Shown one piece after another: positions 1 to 9,865 of a DNA stretch of 64,000 nucleotides. The DNA comes from Acanthochromis polyacanthus. Lineage: Eukaryota; Chordata; Actinopteri; Pomacentridae. A program made the position numbers and the translations under genes. Each line of letters opens with the position of its first letter. The first letter of the stretch is position 1. The stretch covers positions 43,037,628 to 43,101,627 of the forward strand of contig NC_067116.1 in the NCBI RefSeq assembly GCF_021347895.1, in the 5' to 3' direction. The notes under the pieces are model-generated. The model did no database searches. It was given only the letters and a program-made list of their open reading frames with translations, and was not told the origin of the DNA.

Positions 1-41
1 CCTTCAGTGCAGGTGTTTTTGTCGTTCTGCTGTGTGCAGTT

Positions 42-47
<6 letters not shown>

Positions 48-75
<28 letters not shown>
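48..75. repeat. (TG)n microsatellite
   Basis: This is an uninterrupted TG dinucleotide run that passes into imperfect GTGC steps. A second, impure TG-rich patch follows at about 281-316. No gene is visible around it. Confidence 0.95.
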
Positions 76-79
<4 letters not shown>

Positions 80-1033
80 CGTCCATGCTGGCGTGCATGT
101 GTGCGTACCTGGCTGCTGCTGCTGTGGTGGAACAGTTGCCAGGACTAATCATTATTTAGTTGTGGTGGGGCTGGAAAGGTCAGCAGTCTGAAATGTCAGG
201 CTGTGTTCAACAGGAGCCAGATGCAGTCGTGCGCTGCTCAAGTGTCCAATTAAAGAGGGCCGAGTGAGGTTTGAGTGGGTCTGTGTGTGGGAGCGAGTGT
301 GCATGTGTGTGTGTGAAATGAGAAAGAGGGAGGGAAGACGTAAAGTGTTTTTATTTTTCTGGTGTTGCTCCTTCCTCCACGTTTGTGTATTTATCACAGC
401 TGTACAGTGTGTAAAGTATACCTACACTGTATAGAGTCCGGTTTAGTCTTCCACTAACTTTATTAATCAATGTAGCCTCTCATTCTGCATTTCTTTATGA
501 AAAAATTAAAAATGTTAATGGTGTTTACTGTACATGTTTGAAGACAAGCCATCCTTCATCAGGTAAAGTCAGCACAGAAAACACTACAGCTTCTAATACA
601 AAGCTACTAAACCAAGCTAAGGGACACTAGATTGACTGATTAAAATATCAAAATGATTAGCTTTCCCCCAAAAAAGTTTATCAAGTTGTATGTTATTGTG
701 AAATACACAAACGCAAACACAGAATTTACATATCAAAGTGCAAAGCTGTAGAGTTAAACTATAAACTCCAAAAAAATAGTTGAGTCAAGTTTGAAAATCA
801 CATGAAAGATCATTAAAAAAACATTAGAAATATTTTATATAATTTGTTAAGATATAAAACTTTTGAATATTAATTTAAAAAATAAACTAAAAAACTGCTC
901 AGTAAAACTTGGAGCAAGAAGAGTGTCTCTGCAAAGCATTCACTCTGTTTTTGCCTTTTTTTTGCTGTGTAAGAATAAATTAAAAATAAATCTGCTGTTG
1001 TTTTAGCCACTATGCTATTAATAAAGTTCTACA
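76..1033. other. AT-rich intergenic stretch, no gene seen
   Basis: I see no convincing coding frame here. From about 800 the DNA is very AT-rich. A segment beginning near 804 resembles one beginning near 1211 (both open with GAAAGATC and run into a TTTAAAAAATAAA tract), which suggests a local duplication. From about 930 onward the sequence is also similar to 4268-4545. Confidence 0.5.
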
Positions 1034-1260
1034 TACACCCCCTGTCAAAAGTTTTGAGACGGGTTCTCATTCATTTGAATGAGAAGCCGTCTTTTGACAG
1101 GGGGTGTAGATCTCTGGAACAGAGCAACGCTTAAATAGAAGAAAAATAACTTCCTGTGACCAGAAGAAGGGAAACAGTGGTGGAACAGAAATCTTCAAAT
1201 TTGGTCATATGAAAGATCCTGAAAATCATTAAGAACCGTTTCCACCATTTGTTACTGATA
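930..1260. repeat. Diverged duplicate of 4268-4545
   Basis: With the palindromic element at 1034-1108 set aside, this stretch aligns by eye with 4268-4545. Shared blocks include a TGTRTAAGA motif, ACTAT..AATAAA, GAACAGAG, GCTTAAAT and GTGACCA. Similarity is roughly three quarters. The duplicate gives an empty-site comparison for two separate transposon insertions. Confidence 0.6.
1034..1108. mobile_element. Palindromic mini-element (MITE), copy 1 of 4
   Basis: This 75-bp near-perfect palindrome begins TACACCCCCTGTCAAAAG and ends with the reverse complement of that sequence. The centre reads TCTCATTCATTTGAATGAGA. It has no coding capacity. The outermost TA on each side looks like a duplicated TA target, the hallmark of Tc1/mariner-superfamily insertion. 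A related segment near 4390 carries a single TA at the matching place and no element. Three further copies lie at 32351, 38020 and 38488. Which autonomous element mobilised it is not visible here. Confidence 0.85.
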
Positions 1261-2204
1261 GAAAACTTTTAAACATTCATTTAAAAAATAAAAAAAGAGG
1301 GCTTATTACTTAAGTCAGTGGTGCAAGTCCTAAAGAAATCCAAGTTTTGATTAAAGTCCTGAAAGTGAAAAAGTTTGGTCTTTATATTTAACAAAGTGTA
1401 ACGTGGACACGGTGGATATCTTACAAGCATGAAGCAGCTAAAGCAGCTCCTTCACTCCTTGTTGTGTAAAAGCTCTTTGACTTTGGTAGCAGCTTTAAAT
1501 TTTATGAAATAAAACCAAATTCACTGCGCAGCTGTCGCCTTCACTGATGTGTACGATGGGTTTGTCAGGAGATGTTGGCGTAAAATGAGGATTTCAGTTA
1601 CAGAGCAGCAGCTTGGAAGCAGCTGCTGGTTAACGTGTGTCTTCATGAGCTGCATTTCAGTCGCTTTTTTAGACGCGTTTCATCGTCTGACGACAGAAAT
1701 AGAAAATATGTCAATGAGAAGAGCATCATTGGGAATCCAGGTGTTGATAATAATTAATATGTGAGCACAGAGAGCAGGAGAGAAGTAAAGAGAGTGTTTA
1801 TCTCCAGCAGAAGCTTTGCACAATGTACAGATCACATTTTTGCTTGGGGATACTTTAAAGAAAAACTTTTTCAGCTTTAGGTGTTTGAAAACTTTTATAT
1901 TTAACTGAATCGGACTCTGCTGCTGCAGCCATTCTCTAAAACTGGAGCAGTGATGGCGGCTGACTAGAGGCAAAAGATGACTGATGTAATGACACACTAA
2001 TTATGCAGAGATACTGAAGAAAAACTTTTCTTACAAAGAACACGCCAGAAATACTGATGTCAAAGCTGATCGCAGCAGCAGAACAGAAATCTATGAGATA
2101 ATTCTATGACAGTTGTATTTATTCAGTTATTTACATATTGTAGTCTATTCCATATACAGTCTACTGTTCCAATTTTATCCCTCTGTCTTTATAATTTCTG
2201 ACTT
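1109..2204. other. Intergenic stretch, no gene seen
   Basis: AT-rich sequence with several short open frames, none with a recognisable domain. The left part belongs to the duplicate described at 930-1260. Nothing further is assigned. Confidence 0.4.
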
Positions 2205-2765
2205 CTAAAGAAAAGCTGATGCATCAGACAAGGCCACCTTCTTCCATTGCTCTGAGGTACTTTTCTGATGCTCACATTGTTGGTCTTTGGGCGGTGCACA
2301 GCGGTCAGCATGGACACCCTGACTGGTCTGAAGCTGTGCAGCTCCATAAACTGATGAACCATGCACTCTGACAGCTTTCTACCAGAACCAGCATTAACTT
2401 CTGCAGCAATCTGAGCAACATCAGCTCTTCTGTTGGACTGGGCCAGCCTTCGTCCACCACGTGCATCGCTGAGCTTTGGCCACCCACCGCTTCACCGCTG
2501 CTCCTATCTTGGACGACTTTTGATAAATTCTGACCGCTGCAGACCAGGAACACCCCACAAGAGCTGCAGCTCTGGAGATGCTCTGACCCAGTTGTCTTGT
2601 CAAACTCGCTCAAATCCATGCGTTTGCCCATTTTTACTGCTTCCAACAACCAGGGACAGTTGCTGCCTAATATATCCAACCCACTACCAGGTGCCAGAAT
2701 GAAGAGATAATCAGTTTGAGTCACTTCACCTCTCAGTCGTCATAATGTTTTGCCTGATTGGTATG
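2205..2765 (-). pseudogene. Tc1/mariner transposase relic, 5' half only
   Basis: On the minus strand the copy opens with a terminal repeat near 2765 (read as ACCAATCAGGCAAAACATTA), followed by a start region encoding MGKRMDLSEFDKTT. A small deletion then shifts the frame to one encoding LGQSISRAAALVGCSWSA, typical of the paired-type helix-turn-helix of Tc1-like transposases. Further downstream, pieces of the RPVR and EQWKK...SD region can be followed in broken frames as far as about 2205. The catalytic core after the first aspartate region and the other terminal repeat are missing. It is a non-functional 3'-truncated copy. Superfamily assignment is firm; the exact family is not. Confidence 0.75.
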
Positions 2766-3547
2766 CATACTTTGCAGAAACACATGTACACATAGTGACC
2801 ATTGAGATTGCAGTTATGTCTCTCTGTGCATTCATTTCTCATGTTGTTGGCCTGAAATAAGTGCCATGGGGTGCTATCAAGAGGGCTGCTGAGTGGCGAG
2901 TCTCGTATAAGGACTTTACTTTGGTGACTAAAGCGCTGTAGTTGCAATCATTGCAATCAAAAGACAGATTTGAGTCCTCTCTGTCATTACAGACAATTGT
3001 TGCTAGCTGCAAATAACCGACTTGTTCATGAATTTACTTCTTCAGCTGAATGTTTAGTCTGCAAACATCTAGGACTTACAATACGGGAAAATGTTGAATA
3101 AACAATATTAGTTGTTTTTAGTTGCAACATACTATCAGGGAGGTTGTGAAAGTGTTTTCCTTCTTTTTGAACTGAGCCTGGAAGTTCCGACTTCACCCCG
3201 GCGCTCGATAAACATTCATCTATTGCGTGCGAATGCATGTTTAAGTGTGAATCATTCTTCAGAGCAGCTAATGAACGCCATTAGAAACAGAGGCCAGCAG
3301 AGCAGCGGGGGCAGGATCCTCATCAAATCTTCTCTCTCTCTCAGACACAGCACGTTACGCAGCCACTTGAGCCTATTACTTCGTTCACACCCTGCGACTC
3401 CTCCTGGCCGTCCGTGCTGCGAAGACGACGAGAAGCCAACGAAGGAGGGGGGGAAATGGAACACAAAAGGGCAAAAACAACAAGCAAGATCGCTAATAAA
3501 TAACAGCAGATAACGAGCGAGTCAAACGAGCAGAGGACGAAGCTTTC

Positions 3548-3562
3548 GGGGGGGGGGGGGGG
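3548..3562. repeat. Poly(G) run, 15 bases
   Basis: Fifteen consecutive G bases. Such runs can form quadruplexes and are prone to length errors in assemblies. Confidence 0.9.
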
Positions 3563-3726
3563 CAGGTGAGGATGACGACAAGGATGAACGGGGAGGGAAG
3601 GAAACTCCTTTAATCTGCTGGGAGAAGGAGAGGGTGTCCTGCCTGTGTTTCCCTATCAGAGCAGCTCATCTGCAAGCATCACCTGCTCTTCATACAGCCA
3701 TCATAATAACCTTCACCGCGTTCAGA

Positions 3727-3748
3727 GTGTGTGTGTGTGTGTGTGTGT
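3727..3748. repeat. (GT)n microsatellite
   Basis: Pure GT dinucleotide run inside unassigned sequence. Confidence 0.9.
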
Positions 3749-4267
3749 CCGCTCACCTACTGTGAATAGTAATAAGCAGCAGGGCAGGATAAAATATGTC
3801 TGCCAAGTTAAGAATATAATAGACTTACCTTCAAGGCCACACATAACAACAACCTGAATAATGACCTGCAATAATTTAAACGGCACACCGAGCTCCACTC
3901 TAGTCGGAGGAAGAAACCTTTCAGTGAGGAATAATTGAAAGTGTGTAGGGTCCCTCTGTGGGTGTAGATCGAACCCTGAAGGAGGCTGGTTCTACTGTTC
4001 CCGCTGCTGCCAGCTGATCCGAACAGGGAGAAGTCAAGTTTTGAGCAGTCTGAAGATGAATTCAGTGGAATCTCGCAGCAACGTAACATCCGAAGTTCAA
4101 CAGGACATTTTGTTATCCAGTCAGTGAAACTTTATCGCAACAGAAAATACATCTCCAGCAGTCATTAGGTTGTTGTTCAGTGTTTATCTCATTTACAAAA
4201 CCATTTAGTGCCAAACTTTGATGCTTTATACCAGTTAAAAGTGCAACATTAAAGCAGTCTTTGTGAG

Positions 4268-4545
4268 AAAGGTGGCTTTGCAAATCATCCGGACTCTCGT
4301 CTTTCCTTTGTTTTGTTGTATAAGATTTAATTTAACAGAAATCAGGTTGTTTTTGACAGTTTTGACACTATACAACTAATAAATCCCTATAGATCCTCTG
4401 AACAGAGAAATGCTTAAATGGAAGACAACAGCTCCGTGTGACCATCTTTTTGTGCTACAGAACAAAGGAAGAAGAGAAAACCTGGTGGAAAGAAAGCACA
4501 TGACAGCAACCTGCAAGTCCTGAACATTATGAACAACCATTTAGT
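4268..4545. repeat. Diverged duplicate of 930-1260
   Basis: This is the partner of the segment at 930-1260. It lacks the palindromic mini-element, with a single TA at the equivalent position (about 4389-4393), but is interrupted at its right edge by the hAT-like element starting at 4546. Confidence 0.6.
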
Positions 4546-5404
4546 AGACCCTCCAGAAAAACGTGGGCTAAAATCCTTGATTATGCAAATAAATATGCGG
4601 GGGTTTTATGCCATTTTATGCGGGGAAATTGCGGAAAGTTGCAAAGTATGCGAATAGTTGTGAAATATGCAAAAAGATGCGAAATATGTAAGAACTGGGA
4701 AAAAAAGGTGATTCTTCTCCTACATCCTGTTACCAGGCTACCACTGAATGAAAAAGAGCAATATAAAGATAAACAGACATACTACATGCAAAACACATCA
4801 CAGTAAGAGCTGTCAATGTTTCATTTATTATCAGCTTAAGCAGGACTTAAACATTCCTCAATCACAAATTTCTCAGAAATAAAACATTCTTTCTGCTTAG
4901 TTCCACTTTGAGGCAGAGCAAACTACCTGCAACACGGTTGATTTTCTTCGGTGCTCCAGAACGATGCTGCACGAGGTGCAAAAAAGTTTCCCCCCCACTT
5001 TCGTGCAGTAAATCTGGGTACTGTTTTGCCCGGTCTCTGGCTGAAATATTCGTAGGTAAACGTGATCTTTGAGCATTCGCCATTCTTGTTTTTCGTCTCT
5101 GAGCGCCACGCTCTGCATCAGCTCGTGCTTCTAGTGTGTGTGTGAATGAACTGATGACGTCAGGCCAGGCGTCACATAAAAACTCACAACTCCATTTATA
5201 TCGGTTATAGTTTTCTCATTTTATGTAGAAATTGTGAAATCAAGCGGGACCCGCATATTTCTCTTTTTTTTCGTGGAAATGTGAGATTCTTGCGGGAATT
5301 ATGCGTTGTTTTGGGAAATAATTGACCCCCGCATAATCAGCGGCATTTTGGTGATTAATGTGGGAATTCATGCAATCGCATAATCACGTTCTTCTGGAGG
5401 GTCT
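4546..5404 (-). mobile_element. hAT-like element with CGGBP1-type finger relic, copy B
   Basis: The ends are inverted: AGACCCTCCAGAAAAACGTG on the left and its near reverse complement ending CTGGAGGGTCT on the right. Flanks CATTTAGT and AATTTACG resemble a decayed 8-bp target duplication, the hAT length. The internal sequence is rich in TGCGG/ATGCG motifs. The minus strand carries a broken zinc finger gene. A second element with closely related ends and the same relic lies at 11507-12748. The hAT assignment rests on the target length and the BED/CGGBP1-like domain, so it is probable rather than proven. Confidence 0.7.
4897..5083 (-). pseudogene. CGGBP1-like zinc finger protein relic
   Basis: On the minus strand, translation from the ATG at 5083 gives a basic N-terminus with LPTNISARDRAKQ and then HESGG. 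At a run of seven G bases (minus strand; 4990-4996) the frame slips by one, and the next frame continues GGKLFCTSCSIVLEHRRKS. This motif (GGKLFCTSC..V..H.RKS) is what I recognise in CGGBP1, a DNA-binding protein thought to descend from hAT transposons. The finger shows its CX2C pair and a following H, but the distal histidine region is lost. It is a pseudogene inside the 4546-5404 element. The function of the original protein (transposon end binding) is inferred from the family. Confidence 0.65.
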
Positions 5405-6592
5405 AATTTACGTTACGCGCTGTAGATTAAAAAAAAAAAAACGAAGCATGATTCAACAATTCTTAGCTGTCAAAACTCCATTCGCCACCTTCAATTTATT
5501 CATAACTTGATGTATGTAGAAATGTACAAATGCGTCTCAAGCAGCTTCCAGCTTATGTACGAAGTGATTTCCACATGTTCTTCATTATGGGACCATATCA
5601 GAATGAACCTGAGCATCATGTCTAAATGGATGAGTGTAAAGTTTAAGGGCTGCTGCTGTGTTGAGAGCACACCAACAGCAATTTTCTACCAGCATCTGGA
5701 GCAAAACTGAAGTAGGTGCTGCAGAATGGGTCTATTTTGTGCAGAAGAAGAGTCACATGTTGCATCAAATCTTGTATGAGAGTGTATATAAAAGCTGAAG
5801 AAAGAAATGTGACTAACAAAAAAAGTCCATCATGGTACCCATCATTTATGATTATGGTTTAGATTTTATCGAGCCAGCAAACACAAAGAAGTCTGGTTAT
5901 GGGGAACGTGTGTCACGGTACGGCAGTCAGAAGTCTTGACTAAAGTCTGGTCTTAAATCTGTGGAAAAAGACGAAGCGTTTCCCGACCAAAGCTTACCAA
6001 AACAGACTGACAATGGTGTTTTAACAAAAGAGGTACACAGAAAGGCAGCAGCATAAAACATTACACATGCTCATCGGAAAAGAATAAATCCGGATCGGGA
6101 CATCCCTCTTCCTAAACAACTAAACTGCACTCTCATTTATGTTTTAAAGAAACATATTTTCTTCTTGGAAGGTAAAAATATGATGTTTTAGGAAATGTTT
6201 CCAGTTTGCGAGAGCTGCAAAGTCCGCCTTAGAGGGTGGAGGTGTGAGTCTGTAAAGGACTTTCACCCAGGAGACTGCGGTTTTTGCGACATTTTTTTTA
6301 GACCCAAGTTTCCATTTCATGAAGGTAGTCAACACCAACTTTCACAATTGTTTTTTGACTTCATTTTTTTTGTATTCTGCTATATGATTGGTTGGCTGCA
6401 AAAAGAGCGACTATAAAGCGATTAACATCAATGGGTAGTAGCACAAAATATTTCATATATTTCTCCTTAAGTACATATCTGAGGTTACTTACAAAGCATC
6501 CACTAAAATGGTAGTTTATTTTATTTTACTGTACTCCTTTAGTACCACTGTGTTGAAACAGGAAGCGCTGCACATTCATGCAGTGGTAATGT
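5405..6592. other. Intergenic stretch, no gene seen
   Basis: AT-rich sequence with a poly(A)-like run near 5430. No coding domain or recognised repeat. Confidence 0.35.
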
Positions 6593-7170
6593 CTGCACCC
6601 TGCGATAAAACAAATTAATTCAATTAATTCGCCTTTTTAAAACCTGACGATTTGAAAATTTGCCAAATCGTAAAATCAAGGCGAGCTTAAATATATAACA
6701 ATACAGATTCTTCTTCTGCCTTTCACGACTTGTGCATTGGCGTTTGCTTCCGCCTCTCATCTCCTTCCGCCAAAAACACTCACACCCCCGTCATGGCGGA
6801 CAGAACAGCAGGCGAAGAGTTGGTGTCGAGAAAAGGGCCTCATGTTACATCGATTATATGGCAGTGGTTCAGCTTTGACAAGACTGACACAGAGCAAACT
6901 ACAGTCATGTGCAAGGTTTGCAAAAGTACTGTGAAAACGAAGAGTAGCAGCACAACTAACCTCTTTCAGCACCTCCAGCAGAGGCATCCTAAAGAATGGG
7001 AAGAGTGCTGGCAGTTACGGGAGTGCAGCATGGCTAGCACTAGCCATAGCAAACAGACCGCAAAGAAACAACAAAAATCGATTAAAATCGTAATCGTCCA
7101 AGATGACTAAAAAAAAAAAAAAAAATTGCGATTTTATTTTTTGCCCATATCGCCCAGTCCTACTGCACCC
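6593..7170 (+). mobile_element. hAT element, deleted, with perfect 8-bp target duplication
   Basis: CTGCACCC occurs immediately before (6593-6600) and after (7163-7170) a 562-bp insert, an exact 8-bp duplication as made by hAT transposases. The right end, read outward-in on the minus strand, is TAGGACTGGGCGATATGGGC, a typical end of fish hAT elements. The left end starts TGCGATAAAAC and seems to have lost about ten terminal bases. Inside is a BED-finger coding region. The transposase catalytic part is absent, so the element is non-autonomous. Confidence 0.8.
6793..7110 (+). CDS. BED zinc finger N-terminal fragment of hAT transposase
   Basis: Starting at the ATG of MADRTAGEEL, this 105-residue frame encodes a BED-type zinc finger. 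Aromatic residues at about 22-27 (IIWQWFSF) precede CKVC (Cys40, Cys43) and HLQQRH (His60, His65), giving CX2CX16HX4H. BED fingers bind the ends or subterminal repeats of hAT elements. After residue 70 the protein becomes low-complexity, and the last residues (KSIKIVIVQDD) are encoded by the element's own terminal sequence, so the frame stops inside the end of the element. An upstream in-frame ATG exists at 6730, but the hydrophilic start at 6793 fits the family better. This is probably a leftover first exon rather than a functional gene. Confidence 0.65.
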   Translation: MADRTAGEELVSRKGPHVTSIIWQWFSFDKTDTEQTTVMCKVCKSTVKTKSSSTTNLFQHLQQRHPKEWEECWQLRECSMASTSHSKQTAKKQQKSIKIVIVQDD

Positions 7171-8657
7171 TTTTGAGAAGTATCGCATCTTCACACCTGA
7201 TTAGTTGCAAACCGTAAATGTTTACATGAAAAAAAAAATCACACGGTTTATGCTTATCATTCTGCTCTTTTCTGTTCTCGCTTGGCCATCGAAGGCGTTG
7301 CTCTGAAGACTTTCTCCCGTTCGTTGCCCTCTGTCAGACAGTGAAGGCTGGGGGTGAGCGCTGCCTCTGCCCAGGGCCTGAGGAACAGCTGCAACGTAAA
7401 CCTGCTAAATTAACCGGGTCTCCGTGAGCCTCACATATGCACTATTCTAATCAAAGCATATTAGATCATCCAGATACTTTAGACATATGGGTCTCTGCAT
7501 CCTCCTCGCCGTCGCCATCTGTTTCTCCTCGTCCGTTTTTCGAACTTCTCCCCGCGCTCCGTTTCGGCGGATCCCTCGCTCGCACAGCTGCTTCTCTAAG
7601 AGACTGGCACACATTTCTAGCGGTGCAACCACTTTGTGACATGTTTCTGCATCCAGTCAAACTTGGAGCACCATATGCGCGCCTGACTACGTGTTACGAG
7701 TTTGAGCTGCGTGTTGGATACGATTCAAACTACTCTGCACAAAACACACCCCGAGTCATGTGTCGACTGAAAATGAGAAAAGATTAACAAATAAACAAGC
7801 GGAATATGCTCAGAAAAGATTACCTGTCATAATATAACAAATTCAAGTCTTCAGATGTGCGACTAATATCAGTCCTCTCATTTATTACATTCAAAGACTG
7901 GCACTAGTGAAGAAACACTCGGTGTGTTTATATAAGTGAGTGTATGAAAAGGTTTTTTGTCTCGATGCTGTTTGCACCTGCTTGTCAGTTTATTATCAGT
8001 GTCAGAATATGTTGAAGTGGTTCAGTGATGAGAAGAGGGAATGTTTACCATGCTGTTCTAACAGCACAAGTGCAGATTTTATAAAAGTGAGAGTTTAATT
8101 GAGTTTTTCTTGAACGTGTGGCATTTCAGTTGCACTTCCGACAGAATATATCATATTTATGTGAGTTACAGGAACATGTGTGAGTGTTCTATAACATTTA
8201 GATGTGTAAGCATCCGGTTGTTTTCTTATGTTTTAGTTGTGTCATGTTCAATTTTATATTCGTGACTTTACAATGGTCTGCCTTGTTTGCCAGGTTTCCT
8301 TTGAAGAAGACTCTCAAACACTTCCTGGTTAAATAAAGGTTTAATAAAATGAACTAAAATGTGAACTGTCGAACAAAAAATCCTTGGATCAGAGCTGATC
8401 AAGGCAGTTTTTAATTGATCAATATCAGATAGCATCTACGCCCAATTCTTTGTTTACATCCGCTGAAGTGGCAATCTGTAAATCAATTTGTGCAGCAAAA
8501 TTGATCAATAATTGATTCAGTGATGATTTAATTCTTGCTGGCAAAGCTGCAGATGCATAATACAGGCCACAACGGTAGTTATTTCATATATAATTGGACA
8601 TAAACGTGATAATCTCCATGATACAGGTTTAACTTAATAAATGAGTGTAGTTCGAAT
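7171..8657. other. Intergenic stretch, no gene seen
   Basis: No domain-bearing frame and no clear repeat. A 116-codon open frame at 7437-7787 has no recognisable features. Confidence 0.35.
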
Positions 8658-9180
8658 GTCATTAAGCATTACAGAAGTCTTTGTCATGGTGCCCCTTTAT
8701 GAGCTAAACCGCCCGCCTCAAGCTGGGCAGTCCCCAGTCAGTTAGGTGCTGTTCCGCCACGGCTTACCTGCTCCACTGGGTGCGTGGAGAGAAGAGTTCC
8801 GATTCGAAGAGTGGGCCAAAAAACACCCGCCCCAGGCAAAAACAGACGAACAAATAATAGAAAGAAATCGAAGACCCCATGTCTTCGTTTCGCAAGCTGG
8901 AATGTAAGGACCATTTGTCCCGGCCTCTCAACTGACATCCAACAAATTGATGATACAAGAACAAATGAAGCCATCGCCTCAAAACGTTCCAGGCGAAAGG
9001 AACATCAGAGAAATCAGGAAGCATCATCTTTTGTCTGTGCCAAGTGCTGCCGGAACTGCCACTTGCGAGCGGGACTCTACAGCCACTCACGCAAGTGCAG
9101 ATAAACCGACACGTATTGGAGCTACTCCATCGTCTCTGAAGACGGAAGGATGCCGACGTTGCCTAATAAGAAAATAATAA
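8658..9180 (+). mobile_element. Internally deleted non-LTR retroelement
   Basis: The insert keeps the two ends of a LINE reading frame and lacks everything between. The left part encodes the opening of an AP-endonuclease domain, and the right part encodes a C-terminal zinc finger followed by a short 3' region. The upstream flank from 8658 to about 8714 resembles 48280-48333, so that piece may be an independent repeat or a 5' region shared by the family. I cannot fix either boundary or see a target duplication. Confidence 0.55.
8784..9104 (+). pseudogene. In-frame fusion of LINE endonuclease start and C-terminal zinc finger
   Basis: This 106-residue open frame contains LRFASWNVRTICPGLSTDIQ at residues 34-53. 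That is the first conserved block of the AP-like endonuclease of several LINE clades, in which the WN asparagine lies in the active site. From residue 84 it reads VCAKCCRNCHLRAGLYSH then SRKC, a C2H2/C2HC-like finger like those seen at the very C-terminus of some LINE polyproteins. The roughly 900 residues expected between them (rest of the endonuclease and reverse transcriptase) are missing, yet the frame stays open across the junction near residues 64-80. Catalytic activity is not possible. Whether the fused peptide is ever made is unknown. Confidence 0.55.
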
Positions 9181-9865
9181 CTTCTCAAAATAGCCTTTCA
9201 TATATCATAACCTGCTATAATACCCACGTATACAGAGGTATGCACAGTATGTATATGTGCTGAACACACGTTTAGGTGAACTTACCTGCTCTTCTGACTT
9301 CTCTGACTACAACTGAATTCATGACTTCCATATTGTTGCCTTATAAAAGCTTCAGAGCCACATTTGTTTGACATTTAATACATCACATCCACAGACAGCA
9401 GCCACGGACCAGGAGCCATCAAATCAGCAGCGGTTTGTGGCAGCACAGTTTCATCTGCGTTAAATGTGCAGTTCTGTGAAAGCAGCACCCAGAAAACAGC
9501 GTGCTCCCCTTTTTTCAAAGTGGCTAAAAGGAAAACTCTCTCGCTGTCTTATTGGCATGTTTCTGTCAAATCAATGTGAAACCAAATAATAAAGGAGACA
9601 GAATGCATGTTGATACTGAGCTTCCAACGGGGCAGTGCGGGGCATTTCTATGTCAGCGGGGAGGTGCTGCTGCTGCTGCAGAGGGTGAAGAGAATAAAAT
9701 CCCAGAGACTTACCAGAGTTGGTGATGGTCAGCAGGTCTAGACGCCTTTGTTGCTGGAAGAAAGAGAGAAGACAGAAAGTCAGATAAATGCTATAAAATA
9801 ATCGATCACATCATCACTTGTCAGGCGTAACTCCTGCAGAGAGTCCGTAGATTCTCCTCAAATTA
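9181..9865. other. Intergenic stretch, no gene seen
   Basis: No recognisable gene or repeat. There is a short (CTG)n patch near 9667-9680. Confidence 0.35.

Larger units (their letters stand above)
2766..4267. other. Intergenic stretch, no gene seen
   Basis: No recognisable coding region. It contains a purine-rich zone (3400-3600), a 15-base poly(G) run and a short TG microsatellite. The more GC-balanced part at 3180-3520 has longer open frames on both strands, but none shows a domain or splice context. Confidence 0.4.

Noticed and set aside
1034..1108. Strong hairpin that could be read as a transcription terminator
   Set aside because: The same sequence recurs four times with TA edges, and an empty site exists. 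In a vertebrate genome a mini-transposon is the better reading.
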